DNA of 64,000 nucleotides from Metallyticus violacea (Eukaryota; Arthropoda; Insecta; Mantodea; Metallyticidae). Below are positions 22,154 through 33,720 of this stretch, one piece after another; positions within the stretch are counted from its first letter, which is position 1, and each line of letters opens with the position of its first letter. Under the pieces are notes generated by a model. It saw nothing but the letters and a program-made list of their open reading frames with translations, did not search any database and had not been told where the DNA came from. A program made the position numbers and the translations under genes. The stretch covers positions 114,419,369 through 114,483,368 of the forward strand of contig CM060843.1 of assembly GCA_030762175.1 (NCBI GenBank). Reading direction: 5' to 3'.

Positions 22154-23459
22154 GAAGTGAAAAGAGATGATTGCAAGATGGGAAAGAATAAAGCATGATA
22201 TACTTGGAAGATATAGGGATGAGAAAGGAGATTGCGAGTTTGAAAATGCGGTAGAAAGGGGTATGAGAATGGATTGGGACTTGAGGGTTGAAAATGGGCA
22301 TAATGAAGATAAATGACCCATTCCAGCCATCCCTCCCATCCCGCACCCCGAACGAAGTATGTAGGCAAAGTTTACAGTGGCTGGATCGCAGCTTACAATC
22401 TGCCTCCAGTGCCATTTGCTTCGCTGCTCTTTCCCTCCTTCAGCTTATCAATCAGGCACTTTAAATGGCATTTCTCCTTACCTCAAGAGAGAAATCGCAT
22501 GACTTGGAAGAATGTTACTGCCCAACTCTAGAGCTCTTTAATTAATGTTATTTTGCTAAAGGGTGCCTCATTAAGTTTGTAAATTTGTTTGCTATTTAAG
22601 AATGACGAAGAAAAGTTATGTTCAAAACAAAAATACTCAAAATATTGTATAGTTGAGCTATGCTATGACTTAAACTATGGTTTCCTTAATTAATTTAGAT
22701 GCTTAAGATAGAAGATCTCAACCACTTACTTTTATAGCAAGACTAACTCTTGGAATGGATTAATGAATGAAAAAGTTCAATGAACTACTTACAGAAAATT
22801 ACATTTTTGATAGTTTATAATCTCAATAAACAAAAGGAGATAAAGCAAAAATGAAAGGTGTAAATTTAGCCAATTTATATTGAAGAACGATGGAACTGTA
22901 GTAATAAGAAAAATTGACAGCAAATTAAAGATTTAGGAAAACATATATATTAAGGTTTTTCTTTACTATAAATAGAACAGCACTATTACAAATTTTTAAA
23001 GTACTATATTCATCGGTTATACACTCGCTGCTAGACTTACAAGGCATTGCTGAGTTCAATTATAGCAAAAAAAGTAGACTAATTTTATTATTTTTTATGC
23101 CAGGCATAGTGAGCGGTTCCTGCCAAAAGGAAAGAAAAAAATCAAGTTGTTTTAAAGTTAGAATTTCTACATCAATGTGTACTGGTAAACGATATCATCC
23201 ATTGTATCAGCTTTGTACTAGTACTTGAATTTAAAATTAGCTAGTACACGAGTTACTTGGATATTGCTACTTTAACTATATTAAGAAGTTTTGAACAAAC
23301 AAAATAAGAATGGTGAATGAGGAAAAAAGCATGCTTTTCTTAGCCTTGACTTCTTATAGTGCATTTTTAAGATGGCTGAGTGAGGATTATTAAAACATGC
23401 GCTTATGCACTCTGCAGTTGGACAAATGTATTCTGTAGTTTTTCCCAGCTCAGCCTCAT
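22154..23459. other. Non-coding stretch
   Basis: Overlapping minus frames at 22067-22415 come from a purine-rich plus strand and carry no motif. A GC-richer block spans 22310-22530. The rest is AT-rich. Confidence 0.45.
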
Positions 23460-23680
23460 TAGGTTTCAACCATGGGGTCAGGGTGTTTACATGGCTTCCA
23501 TTAAGGCCACTTTCTCCCTCTCACACGCCTCGCTAATTAAAATGTGACCCCTATTGTTTCCTTTGTGTCACAGGTAGGGCAATATAACAGCTGGGCTGGC
23601 CTCATCTCGTCCCGGCTAAGTGTTTTAACATGTCCTCAGGGTCAAGTCCTTTCTCTGTTCCTCCCCCCCCCCCTCTCCTG
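23460..23680. promoter_or_regulatory. Candidate conserved non-coding element
   Basis: A complex, less AT-rich island contains CTAATTAAAA (homeodomain core), CTATTGTTTCC and CCTTTGTGTCAC (SOX/TCF-like) within about 55 nt (23528-23573), and ends at a C11 run. CCTTTGTGTCACAG could also be a splice acceptor with a 60-codon frame after it (23544-23729). No family recognised for that peptide. Regulatory role is inference from motif clustering only. Confidence 0.22.
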
Positions 23681-24469
23681 TGTGTACCTTTATTCCTCAT
23701 TTAAGTACGTACCCTACGTATGCATTTAGTCATATGAAGCTCAACAAATTATAGGCAACTCCTTCGGCTCCTGCGCGTTGTGGTTTGCCTCGCACTCGGG
23801 CATGCTCCATGCCACCTACATACAAATTAAAGAATGCTTTTCGTCAAACCCGCTGTTTTTTATACAATACCCGCAATGAAAGAAAACGCTTAACTTATGA
23901 TAATAATTAAATTACAGGTTTGTCGCTTTGACTGAAGTACGAGAGTCAACTTCTAAATTCTTTTATTTTGTTTTAGAGAGAGAAAGTACTTGAGCATAGA
24001 CATTTTAGTTCATTAATAAGTTAAATGTTACTAAACTATCTATAACTGTTGTCGCATTAATGTTTGAGATTGTAATACTTTTGAAGTATCTTTTATATTT
24101 TTTACATGTGTATATATTTTTATATTTTTTAAATACGTGTCCGTAAAATATTAGAGTCCTGCCAGTGATGAAGGTATGCTTATCTAATTTTTAGCCTCTA
24201 ATAACCTCTAGTGTTTAAAAGGTAAATCTTGTTACATTATACTTTACAACATGGTGTTCCAGAATTACCGAATATATTTTTCCAAATTATATCCTTATTT
24301 ACTTTCATGGCAGACATGCAGGCGTTTTGGGGATGAACGTAATTTTAATACGTCTTAATTTTCTCTGTAATATTTTGTATGCCAAATAAGCTACATAAGT
24401 AACATTCCATTGATGTGAAGTTATTAATACATGTTACTTTCACACCGAGTTATGTACTTGTATTAAATC

Positions 24470-24471
<2 letters not shown>
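23681..24471. other. AT-rich non-coding stretch
   Basis: No feature recognised. Confidence 0.55.

Positions 24472-24500
<29 letters not shown>
24472..24500. repeat. Poly-T tract (29 nt)
   Basis: It lies just left of SINE-A copy 5 but outside its approximate target-site duplication, so it is probably not that element's tail. Confidence 0.9.
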
Positions 24501-24502
<2 letters not shown>

Positions 24503-24511
24503 CTTTTTGTT

Positions 24512-24786
24512 GAATACTGTTTAATGCCAGTTTGAACTACTGAGGCAACACAGACTGTGGACACTGATGGTACATGAGATGAAATGATAAACTGGGAAAG
24601 GTTTTTTTTTAAGGAAAGGAAGCGTTTCAGGCCTAGGTTTAGGATACCTTCCCGGCATTTGCCATTTATGAGGACAGAGGGAAACCTGGAGAAAAACCTC
24701 AGTCGGAGGACGGTCCTGTAGGAAATCGAACCCCAGACCTCCCATTCAATATCCCCGCTTTAATGACTTCGGTCATCAGTGGCGGT
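24512..24786 (-). mobile_element. SINE-A copy 5
   Basis: Complete but diverged. The B box is damaged (GAAATCGAACCCC). A 12-nt approximate target-site duplication, GCTTTTTGTTGA at 24502-24513 and GCTTTTAGTTGT at 24790-24801, flanks it. Confidence 0.9.
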
Positions 24787-26285
24787 AATGCTTTTAGTTG
24801 TTAGTGATTCTGACCTGCTGAATTTATTGTCGATTCACGTGGGTGAAGTATTTATACGATAACAATCAGTGAAACTAAGGGAAGTATTTTCAAAGAAAAT
24901 ATACGAGAAGTAGTTTCAGTAGTCAAGTATTGATGGTTGTAACATATTTGCCGCTTTACCCAACACTTACAGAGTAATGTCAGTTGCCTGTTTCGGTAAT
25001 TTGTGCGACATGTCTGGGTAAACTTGCATAAATGTTTGTTTATTCCAAATACACATGAGTTACATAAATGTTTAAAAATATATTTCAAAACACAAACAAA
25101 ACTATTTTGAAGACCTGATAGCATTTTATTTCATATAATATAATACTTATTAACTGAGCAAAAATAAACACTTTTTGTGCAGACAGGAAACTGACAGCAA
25201 ATTTTAATAGACTGCCCAGGTACCGAACAGGTGAAGGTTGCCTGCGCTTGGAGGTAAGTTTGCTAAGTGGAATAAGGATAGATTAGCATGTTGGAATTTA
25301 TTTGCACAGGACGACTATTGGCCAAAGCTTAATTCTTTTCTATGCAAAGTGCATGGAATTAAAAACACTTTGTTGGAGTAGACGGGCTCTTTGAGTCTGA
25401 ATGTGTGCGTGTGCGTGCGTGCCTGCGGGTGAGCGAGCAGTATATATTTATGTGTATATGCGCGCGTTTGCAAGTGTTTGTGCTTAGGTAGTACCAATGG
25501 AAAGTTAATTTGATTTGAAGAGCAAAAATTCTTTTTTCGTTTCTATAAGCGTGTATGTCAAGAATAGCATGTACGACCAACGCATACGAATGATGTACAA
25601 ATATGTTTTTAAAGAATGAGCAATAAATATATATATATATATATATATTGCTAATACTACTTCTCTTCCTTATTCAAATATAAGCATTCAATAGATTTCC
25701 TTGCACTAGATAACTATATGCATAATTAATATTAAGACAAATTTAAAGAATTTGGGAGATATTTCCAGGTGGGTTGGGTATCATTACATAAAGATAAAAA
25801 TACTAAATTTAATCTTGAAGAAGATTAAAGACGTTTCTAAATTTGGATATGTGATCAGTAAGGTCAATAAACTTATACGTGATGGAATATTGAAAGTTTA
25901 TTCCATAATTTAAATTATCCTAAAAATTGAATTTGCAATTGAATTCATTCCCTATTATATGGATTAAAATATGGTTTAAAAACATTAAATTCAAATACTT
26001 TAGAAATGTCATCGTATAAAATTGACTGCTTGAAGAGATTAATGCAATGACATATTATACTACAACATACATTTACTTACGTTTATATTATATACATACC
26101 TAGAAGTGTAATATTTTAATATACATTATATAATATGTATCATATTGTATCAACTTGTTAGTATATATTTTCCCACATTTTATTTACACAGCATTATTAC
26201 TCATAGGTTGGATATTAACACTGTATGTTTTAATTGATGGAAACCATTTTGGTTGTAGTTGAAGTGTTATTTTTCGCAATTAATG
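24787..26285. other. Non-coding stretch with simple repeats
   Basis: Includes a degenerate GT/GC-rich stretch (about 25400-25470) and an (AT)n tract (25627-25648). Frames of 60-90 codons on the minus strand over 24852-25580 are low-complexity or unassigned. Confidence 0.5.
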
Positions 26286-26495
26286 TTGTGCTTAACGAAC
26301 CAAATTATGCAGTTGCGTCTAATTAAATCTGTGGCGTGTGATCGATACAAAGGTAGAGAGCAGGTAAATATTAATCCAGATTTATTTACCAACTGACCTC
26401 TCTGCAATTTAAAAATGCCATATAGACATCCTCTCTGTGAGTGTGTGATTGGTGATTCTGATTATTTTAGATGTATCCAACATGTATTTAAGTGC
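26286..26495. promoter_or_regulatory. Candidate enhancer with paired forkhead-like sites
   Basis: GGTAAATA (26363-26370) and its exact reverse complement TATTTACC (26383-26390) flank a TTAATCC Otx/Bicoid-like core at 26371-26377. TAATTAAATC lies upstream and ACAAAGG (SOX/TCF-like) just before the pair. TGATTGGTGATT lies downstream. The island has higher complexity than its flanks and no coding potential. Function is inferred from motif density. Confidence 0.25.
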
Positions 26496-27303
26496 ACACT
26501 TTTGTGGCAGGTATGCCAATAACATAATCTAAGAGTTTAGTCTTTTTAAAATAGAAAGTTAATAAAAGTATAATGAGCAAAAATTAAGTGTAATAAAACA
26601 GGACAATTGATATTTTGAAATTAAAATAGATACAAGTCAAAGAAATAGAAGACGAAAAAATATTGAATTGGAGAAAATCAAAATGCACAATTCCAGATAT
26701 TAACTTTGGAATAAGCATTACATTTATCTAAGTCATTGGCCGAAGGAAAACGTTCGGAAAAATTCATGAATATGAAAAGTAACATTCCAATTCCGGCCAA
26801 GTGAGCGAGGAAAAATTAATAAAAGAGGATTTAAGACGTTTTGCAGTTGATGTGAATGATAATGTTTTTGTTTTTATTATTATTGTTTTGTTATTAAATA
26901 TTTGTTATTAATGTCGAAAGGAAGATAATGATTAACATTCTAAAAATAAAATAACTAACAAAAATCATTCACTTGCTCATTTCTCTTTACTTTTCTTCCC
27001 ACTTCTGCATTCATCAAGGCTCAATAAACAACCGTTTTGTTTTTATGTTTAAATAATACTGGTTCATTCTTAATAACTTATCCAATGTTCTTGTTAAAAA
27101 TATTAATGGAAAACTGTAAGTTGCTGAAATTTTCATGAACACTCCTTCTTTTATGATGAATGCATCACATCAAATGATGGAAGTTACTCTGCCTTTTCCT
27201 GTTAGGTATCGTCGCATTTTCTTAATAACGCTTCCAAATGTGGTAACCAACTGTTCTGGTTCCTACTCCTAATGCTATTAGCTAAGGCATCAGTCGCGCG
27301 GGG
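26496..27303. other. AT-rich non-coding stretch
   Basis: Nothing recognised before SINE-B copy 1. Confidence 0.55.
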
Positions 27304-27595
27304 TCGGTCCTGGTGCTGTAGTTGTAACTCTACTTGCCTTCTAAACGCAAAATCGCTGGTTCGATCCCAGCCAGGACCGATGGATTTTTTCGGGCGTAAA
27401 AATCTTAAGTATGGCTTTCTTCTGAAGGAAATTAAAGCCTTGGGTCCCAAGTCGTACATTTACGGCACGATAAGGAACATCAAGCTTGAAAAAAGAGGCA
27501 TCTGAGCAAAATTTGTCGTCTTTCACGCCCTGAACTGAATGGTACGCTGATGACCTGAGATGTTAAAGAGCGTTCGTAAATAAACAAAAAAAAAG
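27304..27595 (+). mobile_element. SINE-B copy 1
   Basis: tRNA-like head (GGTGCTGTAGTTGTAAC as A box, GGTTCGATCCCAGCC as B box), then the family body with GTCGTACATTTACGGCACGA, a TGAGCAAAATTTGTCG block and CCTGAGATGTTAAA near the 3' end, followed by an A-rich tail. Two more copies at 41421 and 54688 define the family. Confidence 0.9.
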
Positions 27596-28405
27596 TTGTG
27601 TGGGATTTATGGCACACTCTTTCTTTATATGGGAGACACTTAATATTGATATTTTAGGTATTATGTTTGTTTATGTAAATTGTAATTGTTATGTTATTTG
27701 TGGAAATAAATTCTTTCATAAAAGCACTAAAAAGTAAAAGTCCGGATTGTTGGTCACAGGTTCTTGGAGATGACGCAGTCGTCTGAAAATTTTGGATTGT
27801 CTTTATTGACTTAAATGATGTATAGCAAGCCATTCCATTTTTCAGGAAGTAATCCTTTATTAATTGCACATTATCAAACTCTGTGAAAATCCGAAATATG
27901 CACCGATGTTCAGTGTGCCAGTAACGAAAATGGAACCGATGAATCTGGCACACCACATTTCTACTTTCTGTTAATGAAAGGGCGATGCGTGACATTCATG
28001 AGAATTATTGGTAGCCCAAATCCAGGAATTTTGTGAGCCAGTAACCCAATACATTAGCATTATAATCACATGCCCTTCCGCATTGCCTTTTGCTACTTTT
28101 TTACACGTACTGCATGCAGTACGAGCTCTTTCATTATTCGATATATTAAATATAAGTAAGTGTATGTATGTTTCCTGAAAAATCGTTCCTTTGGAATGTG
28201 GAACAAAAATGTTGTGTTCAGTTGTATAAGATACACGCTGTATATATTTAATAAATATACTATTTACACTTTATTCAACAAACATAACAACGCGATAGCA
28301 TATTATTTAGAGATATTATAGAGAAGACCTGGTATATCATGACAGTAAACAAAGTGCCTGTTATCTGAAAAGAGTAAATAAAAAGCTGTTACCGCTTTCG
28401 CAAAT
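27596..28405. other. Non-coding stretch with a 113-codon minus frame
   Basis: The minus frame 27654-27995 contains FRYWHTEH, which vaguely recalls the YW.DENP motif of mariner-like transposases. The rest does not align, so I leave it unassigned. Confidence 0.35.
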
Positions 28406-28705
28406 ATGACAAGCAGTATTTTTTTTTCCTTACAGCCTAAAGCTCTTTCTTGTAGAGGCCCTATTCAATTCCAACTGATTGAACTGGTGAACTGGTGCCA
28501 GACAATGATTCTTTGGATTCTACAATCATTTTTTCATGCACGTTATATGAATCTTCGTAATTTTTCTTATCGTGTTCATTTTCTTCATTTTCAGATATTG
28601 AAACACTGTAATGTATACGGGAAGACATTATTGCGGAGAGAATATATCGAAATGCGTTTTTTCTTGACGACAAGAAAATTGGTCATACTGACCAATCAAA
28701 AGTAG
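28406..28705. other. Open frames on both strands, unassigned
   Basis: A 99-codon plus frame begins next to a polypyrimidine acceptor-like site (28424-28437). On the minus strand a 70-codon frame is acidic (SENEENEHDKKNYEDSY), like the disordered N-terminus of some transposases or of a host protein. One of them may be a coding relic; I cannot decide which. Confidence 0.25.
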
Positions 28706-29861
28706 TTGCCATTAGGTCCTCATGGGTAATCCAAAGGGAACCCCTTGCGCCTTCAATTTGTCCAGTCATGATATCGATGTCATTCTGGTAAAAGTTACTA
28801 AGTCCAAAGTTGAATGCTTTTAGATATTAACTGTAAGGACCTTTATAGTTTGCAGGACTCCTGTATGTTTCTGTATAATAGATACCTTGTATTTTTATAA
28901 GTTCAGATTTTACATCTTTTAGTCAAGCTAAATCACTAAATCGAGTTATTTACTTCTTCTTTTAAACGTATATCTATTACGTATTACCTATAATATCCAA
29001 AAGTAAGTTAAAGTATATCAATACTGCATTATGTATTTTTACATTAACCTGAAACTTAGAAACCGCTATCTCAAAAACACAATTTTGAAATTATGCCAGA
29101 ACAACGAAGATATATAGCGAAGGCAGCAGACTTATCTGTAATGCGTTAACTTGAAGACGCCATGGTCCGATGTGAAAAGAGAAAGTTTTGTTCATAAAAT
29201 ACATTTGTAAATGTAATAACTATAAATGTTAAGACAACTAGATCATAGAGAGGTAAACTATTTTCATATTTCAAATTATCATTGAAAAAATGAATAAAAA
29301 TAGCTGAAAAATATCAAACGACACAAAAGGAGAAAAAAATGCATTCCGGTACAACTTATCAAATTAAGGTATACAAATAATGATAGATTAAATACTAATG
29401 TAATAATTATATATTTTATATAGTAGAACGGTATATAAATTATACAAATCTTTATCTTACTCTACCAAGACAAATATCAAAGTCTAAGAGATTAAGGGAA
29501 AAAAACTAACTATGTCAATGCTGAATGAAAATTATGCAAGAATAAAATCATGGACACAAAGTTGCCGTATATCACATCTTACAGTATTTAATCCATTCAG
29601 AGTTTAATAATGATATGGAGAGACGTAAAAAGTATCCATTGTATTCAATATAATAACAATATATTTATTTATTCGGAACAAAACTACAAATGGTTATATT
29701 TTCTAAGGTATGAAAAACAAATACACTTATTCGTTTACATTTCATTATTAATCTCAATTGAATATTAAGCTTTTTAATGTTTTATGCACTGTCACTTTGA
29801 ATGCATCGGTCTTCTTTTTACGTCTGTAGATTGTGGATTGAATACTGTAGGTGTTAGTTAG
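28706..29861. other. AT-rich non-coding stretch
   Basis: Nothing recognised. Confidence 0.55.
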
Positions 29862-30012
29862 GGATGAATGAAATGAAATAAATTAATGATGGCGCAAGTG
29901 AGCACGGTGTCCTTGGCGTCCTATGCTCTCTGGCATTCACCTTCTGGATTAGAATCCAGGACCTCCGGATTAGTAGACGCAAACTATACCACTAGGCCAC
30001 TGAGCGATTTGA
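29862..30012 (-). mobile_element. tRNA-derived SINE fragment (SINE-C)
   Basis: The minus strand has an A box GTGGCCTAGTGGTATAGTTTG, a B box TGGATTCTAATCC, a short body and a 3' tail made of ATTT/ATTC units (29862-29885). The tail style is the same as in SINE-A copy 3. Confidence 0.65.
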
Positions 30013-30583
30013 ATTAAATTTTTATGACTTGCATTATGTATAAATATTGGGGCATTCAACATAGCTCCCCTTTTCAGATACAGAAATTGCCTGAAAAGCA
30101 TTCAGCTTCTAATAATATTTAGTTATAAATTGTGAGGATGGTGAAGTTTACACCTGGAGCCCACTTTGTCCAATCCAGTGCATACCAACCGTATGAACTG
30201 AATGGCGTTATAAACTATGGTTTTATATTCTGCAACGACTGTTAATAATTTATTCAGTGGGAAATCACTATGGAATAGTACGCTATGTCCATACATATTA
30301 TTAATATATGAATAAAAATATAGTACCACAACTATGTCACATTGCTCATCAAGGAGATTAACCATTTGTTACTCCGACCGCACTACTCAAACACTGCGTT
30401 GCCTAGCTGAAATTCTTTCCTATCTGCAGGTGTATTGAACACAATAATTCATTTTACTCAATCACTTTTATTCGTTTTAGGATACTAAATTCTATTTTTA
30501 ATGTATGCAGTGAATGATGACATTGTAGTTTTGGAATATCTGGGCGACATCGAATGAACCAAAATTTCCCACCAACAACTGAA

Positions 30584-30621
<38 letters not shown>

Positions 30622-32084
30622 CGGAATCACACAAACTGTGATTATAATTTCGAACTGCACAATAAAAGCGCAAATACCTGTAAGAAGAAGTTACGAGAAG
30701 TTTTCAAATAGAGTAGTGTTCTCTATTTTTTATTTTATTTCCATTGTTATTGGATGCGACTGAAACTTCCTCTTCTTTTTTGGAATTATGGTTGTGTTGA
30801 TGATGGTATATTTTAAACACTAATATGTTAATATAACGTAGGGAAATCATTATCCAAAAACGATCCTCTAATTGAAGTAAAAGATAGCCCCAATTGGATT
30901 AGAACGGACTGGTTTCATAAATTGGCTGTAAAGATAATGTAAGGAAAGCAATAAAGGTGATTAATTAATGTACAAATGAACAGATAGATGATATCTGGCC
31001 TTTGAGACAAGCCTCAGTTTTTTTTTAATAATTCCCAGTATAATACTCCATTCTCCATCTATTTTCTTATTCAGGCATTGCTAATTGGTTACATATAATA
31101 TACTTTCTGCAACATTATCGCAAATTTTAATTGCGATTTTTTTTTGCAATTTAATTTTATTAAATTAATTATTTATTTAGAACGCACATTTGTCTTGCCT
31201 ATGCCTTTCTTTCCTCCAGTTAGCTTTGCTTGAATTTTCTTTCACTCTAATTTTCTTCTTCTAATTTTCTAGAGATTAACATTCCCTTTGCCTTCCCGGG
31301 TACACATAAATCTGCCTCTTTTATAAGAATTAGTGCTAACTGCAGTTTGGTTTAAGTGACCTTTTATTTAACATACCTCCGATTATGCCTCTTGTGGTAC
31401 AGAATATCACAACAGACATTAAAATATTGTGATAATTAAAACCAAATTATCCCCCTGATAACAATATTATTTTACTATCACTATTTTTGGCACTGTAATA
31501 TGCAGGTTAAATTCTTTCAAGCTCAAGAATTTAAATGAAACATCTAAATGAGTTTGTTTTCTTTTAAATTTTGTTAAAAGATGTCACAGTTAAACGTATC
31601 ATTAAAATAAGAAATAATTATTCTAGACCCATATCGGAGTAAAAAAACATGTTGCTCTTTCCGTGTTTCATTCATGCACAGAGCGTGAAATCACCAAAGT
31701 ATTTCAAAACTATCCTGGATATACTCTCAAAATAATCTTTACTTGACCTGAAACTTTGTTTCTATGATCCACCATATTCCAAAGAATTGCTCCGTTTAAC
31801 ATTTTGTAATCTTTAATTTAAACAACATTAAAGTGTAGTTTAAAAGTTTAAGATATACTCTTATTTTAAGTCTATTTACCCCGTCTTTATTTATAATTTA
31901 TAAAATAAACAATGAGCCCGTATATCACTGCAATAATGCTTTACTATCTATATAATGTAATTTTGACGAATATAGCTGCATCCAATAGGTGAATTGCTAA
32001 CATTGTTATAGTAAAATGTCATTACGTTAAGTTAACAGCATTTCTTGGTTTCTCTTAGATAGCCCTCTGCAATTTAGCACTTTC
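30013..32084. other. Non-coding stretch with an (AAT)n tract
   Basis: An (AAT)n microsatellite occupies 30583-30618 and creates artificial poly-N and poly-I reading frames. An 80-codon minus frame at 30123-30365 is unassigned. Otherwise AT-rich. Confidence 0.5.
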
Positions 32085-32505
32085 TCATCTTAGTTAAAGT
32101 TCTCTCGAGAGGAGAGAGAAATTAATGGCGTTGGAGATAGTGTCAAAAGATCTGAGAAGAGAGGCGCGCAATATGACGTCACAGAAGAATTTCTCATTGC
32201 TCACTGTGTACGCCATATTTTGCGTCTGTGAAGGAAGTTTCCGGTAAATTAATCAAATCTCCATCCTCTCCGTCTACCGTCTTTTGCGTTTCTTGTCCCA
32301 TACTTTTTCCTCTTCATTTTTGTTATCTACTTTTCCCCGCTTCTCTTTCCACATCGGTTGTCCCACTTGTGCCCTTCTTTTCTCTGCGCAGAGAAATCTG
32401 GAAGCGTCTCTTCGCTCCAATCAACCTCAAAAATAATCGCGAGACCCGTTTTCAAAGCGATTACACTCGAGTTCCTCGACGAACCGATGTAGTAAAATAA
32501 TGAGA
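32085..32505. promoter_or_regulatory. Candidate promoter or 5' UTR-like island with CRE site
   Basis: A perfect CRE palindrome TGACGTCA (32174-32181) lies in a GC-richer block with GAGGCGCGCA. Downstream comes a long pyrimidine-rich run (32255-32390) ending in TTTTCTCTGCGCAG, a splice-acceptor-like sequence. A 90-codon plus frame (32228-32500) crosses that site with no family motif. Promoter, acceptor or both are possible; nothing confirms transcription. Confidence 0.25.
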
Positions 32506-32890
32506 TTATAGGTAGAGTGGCATAATATTTTGAGCATGGATTTTAAAGTTGCAATAGCTAATTAACAATTAGAATACTACTAAGCATTGATGAAGTAAAC
32601 GCTAGTGAGTCGAATAACTTGATAAAGGTTGGAAATGAATAACAGAATGTCTTACAGAACTGGTTTCTTTCAGTTGGGAACTTTATTACGTCACAACTCC
32701 CAAAGCAACTGATCCTGTTCGATTTATTCTATACGATGTTTATTCCAAGCTCTTTCTAATTACGTGATAAATACTTGTACACTTCCTGCAATAATTTTGA
32801 TCATGTAAATCTCAAGAGAAAATTACACAAAATGAAAATTATTTTATTTAAACATTAATGACAAATGGTTAGCTTCTCAGAGGTTATAAA
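32506..32890. other. Non-coding stretch
   Basis: AT-rich, nothing recognised. Confidence 0.5.
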
Positions 32891-33088
32891 GCCGCTATGG
32901 GTGGCCGAGGTCGTTTAGGTGCGGACTCGTGAGCATGAGATTTGGGGTTCGAATCCCATCAGGACCATCCTTCCCGCCTGAGGTGAGGTTTTTTCCAGGT
33001 TTTCTCATAAAAGGAAAATGCCGGGGAGGTACCCTAAATATAGGCCTGGAACGTTTCCTTCCTTAAAAAAATCATTTCCAAATTTTCC
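32891..33088 (+). mobile_element. SINE-A copy 6, 3'-truncated
   Basis: Good tRNA-like head and middle, ending abruptly after ATCATTTCCAAATTTTCC. The last 70 or so nt of the family, including the GGCGTTAAAC end, are missing. Mariner relic 2 begins about 35 nt further on. Confidence 0.9.
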
Positions 33089-33121
33089 ACACATTTTTAC
33101 GTCTCCTTTAAAAAATATTCA

Positions 33122-33720
33122 TCACTCGCTATATTTCATTTTGGGAATCTGGACAATTTTCTGACGAATATTGTCTTTGAGTTTTTGTTTGTCGCGTAGG
33201 TTCGTCTTGTACACGGCATTTTTTAATTTACCCCAGAGATAATAATTACATGCTGTTAAACCTGAGGAGCGAGCGGGCCACAAATCCCTACTAATAACTC
33301 TGGCTTGTGGAAACACATTGTGAATTGCTCTCATGGAATTATTCGCAGTGTGAGAAGTGGCAGAGTCCTGTTGAAAAAATGCCTGCCCAAGTTACCTGTT
33401 CTCTGAAAAAAGGGGTTAGTATGGTTTTCACATAAGTAACACTTTAACTTTATGCTAAAAAAAATTAGTCCTATGATTCTTTCACCAATGTGCGTAATAA
33501 TCTTGGGCGTAATAATCTTGTACCCATACTTGTACAAAAACAAATGTTTTTGCTGAATTTTCCTCATATTTACGGTTGTTATAATGTTGTGACATTGGAA
33601 TAGAATTCACTGTCTAGAATAGCGTATTAAATCTAGTGACTGAGTTAATACTTATAAATCATTCACAAAAACACGCTGTTGTAAACAGAAGGCTGTTGAC
33701 AATGCAATAAACATTGTATT
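33122..33720 (-). mobile_element. Mariner-like transposase relic 2 (DUF4817 type)
   Basis: On the minus strand a 70-codon frame (33122-33334) holds the C-terminal part: RVISRDLWPARSSGLTACNY then YLWGKLKNAVYKT. In the family this motif has an aspartate in SPDLTPCDF; here both aspartates are gone (SSGLTACNY). Just upstream in the same frame is FFQQDSATSHTANNS, which keeps the second catalytic aspartate. Further up is ERIIGLIFF and, near 33660-33690, a LQQRVFV segment like the N-terminal start. The stretch between is too short, so there is an internal deletion. Confidence 0.82.

Noticed and set aside
27654..27995. 113-codon minus frame as a mariner transposase piece (FRYWHTEH)
   Set aside because: Only one short motif-like string matches; neighbouring family blocks could not be found.
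30454..30763. Frames with poly-L, poly-I and poly-N runs
   Set aside because: All come from the (AAT)n tract at 30583-30618 read in different frames.
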